Of a stretch of DNA of 64,000 nt, positions 59,535 through 64,000 are shown piece after piece. Numbering within the stretch: position 1 is the stretch's first letter; the number at the start of each line of letters is the position of its first letter. Both the position numbers and the translations under genes were made by a program. Under the pieces are notes generated by a model, which worked only from the letters and a program-made list of their open reading frames with translations, was not told the DNA's origin and searched no databases. The stretch is from Pseudoroseicyclus_A sp041714655 (GTDB taxonomy: Bacteria; Pseudomonadota; Alphaproteobacteria; Rhodobacterales; Rhodobacteraceae): positions 868,001 to 932,000 of the forward strand of contig NZ_CP168219.1 in the NCBI RefSeq assembly GCF_041714655.1, read 5' to 3'.

Positions 59535-60464
59535 TCACGGCAAGAGCAACAACCACCCCGAGATCGTGATCACGCTCAGCCCCGTCGCCACCAGCACCGA
59601 AGACGCTGCCACCCGCCGCGCCGCGCCGTACATGTTGGCGAAGAGATAGGCGTTGACGCCCGGCGCCATGGCCGCCGTCACCACGGCGGAGCGCAAGGGC
59701 GTCGGCTCCAGCCCGAAGCCGCGGCCGAGCGCATAGGTGATGGCGGGGTGCACGATCAGCGCCACCGCCGAGACGAAGAGGATCGCCCGCATGTCGCCCT
59801 CCGGCCGGTAGCGGAAGAGGATCCCGCCGAGCCCGAAGAGCGCCGCCGGCAGCGCCGCGCGGACGATGAGGTCGAGCGCGTCGGTCAGGATCGCCGGCAG
59901 CGTGATGCCGGAGAGGTTCACCGCCAACCCCAGCAGGATCCCCACCACCAGCGCGTTCGAGAACATCGCCCGCGCCACCTTGGCGGGGAGCCGGAGGAGG
60001 CTCTCGCCCCGCGCCCGTGCCAGCTCCATCGCCGTGATGCCGATGGCATAGAGCGAGGGGGCGTGGATCGAGATGATGGCGAGGTTCGCCTCCAGCGCAT
60101 CCGCCCCGTAGGCCCGCTCGGTGATCGGCAGGCCAAGGAGCAGCGAGTTGGAGAAGAGGCAGCAGAAGCCGATGGCCACCGCATCCTCCCAGTTCCGCCG
60201 GAAGAGCAGCCGCGCCGCCGTCAGCCCGAGCGCGAAGCCGGCCAGGGCGCCTGCGTAGAACGAGATGAGGAGCGGCGGGTGGAACTGCGCGCCGAGATCG
60301 AGCGTCGAGATGCCGCGGAAGAGCAGGCAGGGGATGGCGAAGCCCTGAGCGAAGCGCATGAGCCCGTCGACATGGTCGTCGCTCAGGAAACCGCGCCAGC
60401 GGGCCACCCAGCCGAAGGCGATGACGATGAAGACCGGCAGGATGACCGGCAGCGTCGTCATCAT
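59535..60464 (-). CDS. AEC family transporter (auxin efflux carrier type)
   Basis: The 309-residue inner-membrane protein has about ten helices. It starts with TTLPVILPVFIVIAFGWVARWRGFL and carries LFSNSLLLGLPITERAYG near residue 105 and FSNALVVGILLGLAVN near residue 168. VVTAAMAPGVNAYLFANMYGA near residue 265 resembles the conserved N-x-x-P/L-x-x-x-x-YG region of the family. Bacterial members export or import dicarboxylates such as malate or malonate; no substrate can be assigned. It is the last gene of the leftward operon, overlapping the MBL gene by 4 bp. Confidence 0.9.
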   Translation of the reverse strand: MMTTLPVILPVFIVIAFGWVARWRGFLSDDHVDGLMRFAQGFAIPCLLFRGISTLDLGAQFHPPLLISFYAGALAGFALGLTAARLLFRRNWEDAVAIGFCCLFSNSLLLGLPITERAYGADALEANLAIISIHAPSLYAIGITAMELARARGESLLRLPAKVARAMFSNALVVGILLGLAVNLSGITLPAILTDALDLIVRAALPAALFGLGGILFRYRPEGDMRAILFVSAVALIVHPAITYALGRGFGLEPTPLRSAVVTAAMAPGVNAYLFANMYGAARRVAASSVLVATGLSVITISGWLLLLP

Positions 60465-61243
60465 GGGGCGAGGTCCAGCTCCATCCCGTCATAGGCGGGG
60501 GTGACCCCCTCGGGCAGCTCGGCGCAAAGCGTGTCGTAATCGAGATCGACATGCATGTTGGTCAGCACCGCCCGCGCCGGCCTCAGGCGCGCGATCCACT
60601 CCAGCGTCTGCGCCAGATGCGCATGGCTCGGATGCGGCTCGCGCCGGAGCGCGTCGATGAGGAGAAGATCGAGCCCCTTCAGCCGCGCCATGGCCGCCTC
60701 GGGGATGGCGCTGACATCGGGCAGATAGGCGAAGCTGCCGACCCGGAAGCCGAGAGCGGTCATCTCGCCATGCTGAAGCCGCAGCGGCTCGAAGGGCAAG
60801 CCGGCGGCGGTGAAGGGGCCCTCGATCAGGTTGAGATCGGCGATAGGCGGATAGTTCGAGCCCTCGGGCGTCGAGAAGACATAGCCGAAGCGGGTGAGCA
60901 GCATGTCGGAGGTCTGCCCGTCCGCCCAGATCGGCATCCGCCGGCGGGTGTTGAAGACCACCATGCGCAGGTCGTCGATCCCGTGCACATGATCGGCATG
61001 GGGATGGGTGTAGACCACCGCATCGAGCGTGCCGACCTCCGCCGCCAGCAGCTGCGCGCGCATGTCGGGGGAGGTGTCGATGAGCACGCGTGTGCTGCGG
61101 CCTTCCGCCTCCTCCGTCAGGAGGATCGAGCAGCGCGAGCGGCTGTTCCTCGGGTTCGACGGGTCGCAATCGCCCCAGTGGCCGCCGAGCCGCGGCACGC
61201 CGCCGGAGGAGCCGCAGCCGAGGATGCGCAGGCGCCGCGCCAT
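60461..61243 (-). CDS. MBL-fold metallohydrolase (PhnP-like)
   Basis: The 260-residue metallo-beta-lactamase-fold protein has the metal motif THPHADHVHGIDDL near residue 79 and the earlier PhnP-type features ILGCGSSGGVPRLGG near residue 6 and NSRSRCSILL near residue 33. The C-terminal His in LTNMHVDLDYDTL (near residue 230) completes the site. PhnP is a cyclic phosphodiesterase of phosphonate metabolism. Homologues that follow tatD in alphaproteobacteria have no proven role. It shares one base with tatD. Confidence 0.9.
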   Translation of the reverse strand: MARRLRILGCGSSGGVPRLGGHWGDCDPSNPRNSRSRCSILLTEEAEGRSTRVLIDTSPDMRAQLLAAEVGTLDAVVYTHPHADHVHGIDDLRMVVFNTRRRMPIWADGQTSDMLLTRFGYVFSTPEGSNYPPIADLNLIEGPFTAAGLPFEPLRLQHGEMTALGFRVGSFAYLPDVSAIPEAAMARLKGLDLLLIDALRREPHPSHAHLAQTLEWIARLRPARAVLTNMHVDLDYDTLCAELPEGVTPAYDGMELDLAP

Positions 61244-62019
61244 CAGGCCGCCTTCCGGAAGAGGCGGTGGAAATTCTCCGTCGTCTGCGCCGCGAAGGCT
61301 TCCGGGCTGAGGCCGAAGACCTCCGCCCCGACCTTCGCCGTCTCGGCCACATAGGCCGGCTCGTTGCGCTTGCCGCGATGGGGCGGCGGCGCGAGATAGG
61401 GGCTGTCGGTCTCAACGAGGATGCGCTCCAGCGGCGCCTTCGCGAAGATCTCCCGCAGATCGGAGGAGCGCGGGAAGGCCGCGATGCCGGACATGGAGAG
61501 ATAGCCGCCGATGGCCAGCGCCCGCTCGGCGAGCGCGGGGCCGGAAGAAAAGCAGTGCATCATCAGCGGGTAGGGGGCCTTGGCATAGCCGTCCTCCAGG
61601 ATCGTGGCCATGTCGTCATCGGCATCGCGGGCGTGGATGATGAGGGGGAGCTGGGTTTCCTGCGCGGCCTCGATATGGATGCGCAGCAAGCGCTGCTGCA
61701 CCTCGGCGCTCTCGGCCGTGTAGTGATAATCGAGCCCCGTCTCGCCGATGCCGACGAACTTCGGATGCGCGGCGAGGGCGACCAGCTCGGCGACCTCCGG
61801 CAGGCGCTCCTCCTCATGGGCGCGCATCGGGTGGATGCCGGCGGCGTAATAGACGGCGTCGTGCGACTCGGCGATGGCGCGGACGAGCGGCTCGCGGTCG
61901 AGGCGGGTGCAGATGGTGACGAGCTTGCCCACCCCGGCGGCGCGGGCGCGGGCGATGATGTCATCCACCTCCCCCTCGAAATCGGGGAAGTCGAGGTGGC
62001 AATGGGCGTCGACGAGCAT
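61243..62019 (-). CDS. TatD family metal-dependent hydrolase/DNase
   Basis: The 258-residue TIM-barrel enzyme shows the TatD metal ligands: VDAHCHLDF near residue 3, GIGETGLDYHY near residue 90, IHARDADDDM near residue 125, MMHCFSSG near residue 150 and LVETDSPYLAPPPHRGKRNEP near residue 203. TatD proteins are 3'-5' DNases and, in some cases, D-aminoacyl-tRNA deacylases. It lies between holB and the MBL gene, the usual tmk-holB-tatD-MBL neighbourhood. Confidence 0.94.
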   Translation of the reverse strand: MLVDAHCHLDFPDFEGEVDDIIARARAAGVGKLVTICTRLDREPLVRAIAESHDAVYYAAGIHPMRAHEEERLPEVAELVALAAHPKFVGIGETGLDYHYTAESAEVQQRLLRIHIEAAQETQLPLIIHARDADDDMATILEDGYAKAPYPLMMHCFSSGPALAERALAIGGYLSMSGIAAFPRSSDLREIFAKAPLERILVETDSPYLAPPPHRGKRNEPAYVAETAKVGAEVFGLSPEAFAAQTTENFHRLFRKAA

Positions 62020-62044
62020 GGAATTCCCGGGCGTTTGGCGGGCC

Positions 62045-63157
62045 TCAGGCTGCAGCCCGGGCGGCCTCTTCGATCCTGAAAAGCATATCGAGGATCAGGG
62101 AGGGAGGGTCAAGGTTGACGGCCTTCGCGGCGCGGGCGCGGGCGCCGAGGCTGGCGCCGAGCTCCGCCCAGCCGCGGGCGGCGCGGTCATGCGGCGCGAG
62201 CCGGGCAAGAAGCCGCGCCTCGCCGGGCGCACCTTGCGCATCCGGCTCGCCGACGAGCCCGGCGCGGGCGGCGCGGGCGAGGAAGAGGTCGATGAGGCCG
62301 AGCGCCAGCTCGAAGCGGCCCTCCGCCCCGCGGGCCCCCACCTTCTCGGCGAAGGCGATGGCGGCGGCGCGGTCGAAGCCGGGCATCCCCTCGAGAAGGC
62401 GGATGAGCTCGGCATAAAGATGCAGACCGTCGTCGGAGGCGAGGCGGATGGCGCGCCCGGCGGAGCCGCCGGCGAGGACAGCCAGCGCCTCGGGCGCGTC
62501 GGTTGTGATGCCCTGCTCCTCCAGCACGGCCTTGAGCTCGGCGGGGGCGAGCGGGTCGAGCCGGAGGATGCGGCAGCGCGAGCGGATCGTCGGCAGGAGC
62601 CGGGCGGGCTGGTGCGAGACGAGGAGCAGCGTCGTGCGCGCCGGCGGCTCCTCCAGCTCCTTCAGGACGGCATTGGCGGCGGTGACGTTCATCTCGTCGG
62701 CGGCGTCGATGATGACGACCCGCTGGCCGCCATCGGTGACCGAGAGGTGGAAGAAATTCTTGAGCCGGCGGACGTCGGCGGCCCGGATCTCGGCCGAGAG
62801 CCGGTCGCCCTTGTCGTTGGGGCCGCGCTTGACGATGGCGAGGCGGGGGTGGGCGCCGGCGCGGAGGAGCCGCGCGTCCGGGTGGTCGGGCGGCAGGCCG
62901 AGCGCCGGCGCCTCGCCGAAGAGCCCCGCCTCGGGCACCTCGCCGGAAAGGAGCGTCGCCGCCATGCGATAGGCGAAGGTCGCCTTGCCGATGCCCTCGG
63001 GGCCGGTGATGAGCCAGCCCGAATGGACGCGGCCGGAGGCGAGCGCCTCCGCGACCGCCGCCTCGGCCGCCGCATGGCCGTGGAGGGTCACCGCCTCCCG
63101 GGGATGGGCGGCACCCTCGATGCGGGTCGGGTCGGGCAGGTCCGAGGGGTCAGGCAT
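62045..63157 (-). CDS. holB: DNA polymerase III subunit delta'
   Basis: The 370-residue clamp-loader subunit has an AAA+ core: WLITGPEGIGKATFAYRMA near residue 48, VVIIDAADEMNVTAANAVLKELEEPP near residue 145 and the sensor/SRC motif IRSRCRILRLDPL near residue 190. It replaces subunit delta' in opening the sliding clamp. The cysteine zinc module found in E. coli HolB is absent; the only Cys is in SRC. The ATG at 63157 was chosen as the frame upstream is low-complexity. It lies 25 bp before tatD and 167 bp after tmk. Confidence 0.9.
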   Translation of the reverse strand: MPDPSDLPDPTRIEGAAHPREAVTLHGHAAAEAAVAEALASGRVHSGWLITGPEGIGKATFAYRMAATLLSGEVPEAGLFGEAPALGLPPDHPDARLLRAGAHPRLAIVKRGPNDKGDRLSAEIRAADVRRLKNFFHLSVTDGGQRVVIIDAADEMNVTAANAVLKELEEPPARTTLLLVSHQPARLLPTIRSRCRILRLDPLAPAELKAVLEEQGITTDAPEALAVLAGGSAGRAIRLASDDGLHLYAELIRLLEGMPGFDRAAAIAFAEKVGARGAEGRFELALGLIDLFLARAARAGLVGEPDAQGAPGEARLLARLAPHDRAARGWAELGASLGARARAAKAVNLDPPSLILDMLFRIEEAARAAA

Positions 63158-63173
63158 GGCGGCTCCGGTGGAG

Positions 63174-63221
63174 CGGGGGGCTGTCTGCCCCCCGCGCCCC
63201 CCGAGAGTATTTGGAAGAAAG
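63174..63221 (+). repeat. Rhodobacteraceae-type intergenic hairpin element (copy in tmk-holB gap)
   Basis: The stem CGGGGGGC / GCCCCCCG with loop TGTCT (63174-63194) is followed by CGAGAGTATTTGGAAGAAAG. The layout matches 6460-6505 with a diverged tail. It lies inside the tmk-holB intergenic space, so if it terminates leftward transcription, holB needs its own promoter. Confidence 0.65.
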
Positions 63222-63305
63222 CGAGAGGGGAAGGCGGGGTGGGGGGCGCCCCGCCATTGGCCGGAGGAGGGGGCGGGACGGGTTCTCTGCACCGGCTCGT
63301 GGGGT

Positions 63306-63328
63306 GGTGGGTTACAAACCCACCCTAC
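63306..63328 (-). repeat. REP-like palindrome whose GTAG contains the tmk stop codon
   Basis: The hairpin GGTGGGTTACAAACCCACC (8-bp stem, ACA loop) occupies 63306-63324, and CTAC follows at 63325-63328. On the minus strand this is GTAG followed by the hairpin, and the TAG is the tmk stop codon. It is the best-preserved member of the family. Confidence 0.75.
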
Positions 63329-63960
63329 AGGGCCTCTTTGGCCGCCGCGAGGATGTCGGCGGCGATCTCCTCCTCGCTCCGGTTGGCGTCGATCACCCGG
63401 AAGCGGGCGGGGGCGGCTGCGGCTAGGGCGAGGAATCCGGCGCGGGCGCGCTCCTGCATGTCGAGGCCGAACCCCTCGAAGCGGAGCTCGCCGCCCCGGG
63501 TCAGGCCGCGGCGGAGCGAGGTTTCGGGGTCGGCATCGAGGAGGAAGGTGACATCGGGTTCCAGCCCGATCATCAGCTCGTGGAGCGCGTCGACCGTCTT
63601 GGTCAGATCGCCCCGGGTGAGCCCCTGATAGACCCGCGTGGAATCGGCGAAGCGGTCGCAGAGCACCAGCTTGCCCGCCTCCAGCGAGGGGCGGATCAGC
63701 CGCTCGAGATGGTCGCGGCGGGCGGCGGTGAAGAGGAGGATCTCCGTCTCCGGGCTCCAGCGGTCGGGCTCGCCGGTGAGGACAAGCTCGCGGATCGCCT
63801 CGGCGCCGGGGGCGCCGCCGGGCTCGCGGGTGAGGATTGCCTCATGCCCCTCGGCTTCCAGAGCCGCCGCGAGGCGGCGGGCCTGGGTGGACTTGCCGGA
63901 GCCGTCGATCCCCTCGAAGGTGAAGAACCGCCCGCGCGCGGCGGTCATCGGGCTCTGCAT
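63325..63960 (-). CDS. tmk: Thymidylate kinase
   Basis: Tmk phosphorylates dTMP to dTDP. The 211-residue P-loop kinase has FEGIDGSGKSTQ near residue 15, the DR motif LCDRFADSTRVYQG near residue 100 and the LID-region ILTREPGGAPGAE near residue 40. The first ATG (63960) and a second four codons later are both possible starts; neither has a strong ribosome site. The stop TAG is provided by a REP-like GTAG sequence. It is the first full gene of the tmk-holB-tatD-MBL-AEC leftward run. Confidence 0.94.
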   Translation of the reverse strand: MQSPMTAARGRFFTFEGIDGSGKSTQARRLAAALEAEGHEAILTREPGGAPGAEAIRELVLTGEPDRWSPETEILLFTAARRDHLERLIRPSLEAGKLVLCDRFADSTRVYQGLTRGDLTKTVDALHELMIGLEPDVTFLLDADPETSLRRGLTRGGELRFEGFGLDMQERARAGFLALAAAAPARFRVIDANRSEEEIAADILAAAKEAL

Positions 63961-63965
63961 CGGGC

Positions 63966-64000
63966 TCAGGCGCCCTCGGCGGTGTCGCCGGCACCGCCTG
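63966..64000 (-). CDS. 3' end of the gene upstream of tmk (partial)
   Basis: On the minus strand a frame enters from the window edge and stops with TGA at 63966-63968, encoding a C-terminus GGAGDTAEGA, five bases before the first tmk ATG. In Rhodobacteraceae a D-alanyl-D-alanine carboxypeptidase gene is often found here, but ten residues cannot confirm that. Confidence 0.35.
   Translation of the reverse strand, partial: GGAGDTAEGA

Overview
This 64-kb window looks like chromosomal DNA of a GC-rich alphaproteobacterium of the Rhodobacteraceae/Paracoccaceae type. The evidence is the glyQ / DUF6446-like / glyS / PPDK-like block, the short-form HisG paired with HisZ behind hisS, a betICBA-choXWV island of rhizobial/roseobacter layout, many 4-base ATGA gene overlaps, and dispersed intergenic hairpins carrying a CGAGGTATTTT-like tail that I recognise as common in this family. 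I see no prophage, IS transposase, CRISPR array or rRNA operon. One tRNA gene is present, tRNA-Gly(TCC).

Layout. 1-3.7 kb: slyX and hisS-hisZ-hisG. 3.8-6.4 kb: four overlapping small genes (GFA-fold protein, DUF1992, methyltransferase, SRAP/YedK), bracketed by inverted copies of an intergenic repeat. 6.5-11.1 kb: an AraC-type regulator divergent from pobA (4-hydroxybenzoate hydroxylase), then sthA and a pirin. 11.3-19.5 kb: choline uptake (choXWV) divergent from betI-betC-betB-betA, which together take choline-O-sulfate and choline to glycine betaine. 20.0-26.3 kb: a seven-gene leftward operon with a tripartite tricarboxylate transporter (tctC, tctB, tctA), a BKACE/DUF849 beta-keto acid cleavage enzyme, a hotdog thioesterase, a cupin protein and a phytanoyl-CoA-dioxygenase-like enzyme. 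26.6-32.3 kb: a divergent catabolic cluster (alpha/beta-hydrolase-fold protein, MFS exporter, SnoaL-like protein, LigI-like amidohydrolase, HpcH-type aldolase) closed by an IclR regulator. A 17-bp palindrome lies in the divergent control region. The two clusters together are the best candidate for an undescribed catabolic system.

32.4-44.2 kb: tRNA-Gly, a guanidinobutyrase-like ureohydrolase overlapping a glycerate kinase, a secreted trypsin-fold pseudoprotease, glyQ / small membrane protein / glyS, a PPDK-like protein whose ATP-grasp half looks degenerate, and a SleB-type cell wall hydrolase. 44.4-50.5 kb: a complete Mrp cation/proton antiporter operon (fused AB, C, D, E, F, G). 50.6-53.4 kb: two proteins made almost entirely of RTX calcium-binding repeats. 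53.6-59.1 kb: a polyamine/opine-type ABC importer with two embedded accessory genes. 59.5-64 kb: a leftward housekeeping operon tmk-holB-tatD-MBL hydrolase-AEC transporter, entered at its right edge by the tail of another gene.

Two non-coding repeat families stand out. One is a roughly 143-nt element with perfect 22-bp inverted termini, found at two convergent gene junctions. The other is a set of short palindromes flanked by GTAG, which resemble REP sequences handled by TnpA-REP (RAYT) transposases. Choline/betaine handling, Mrp antiport and RTX proteins together suggest a saline or marine habitat; this is inference.
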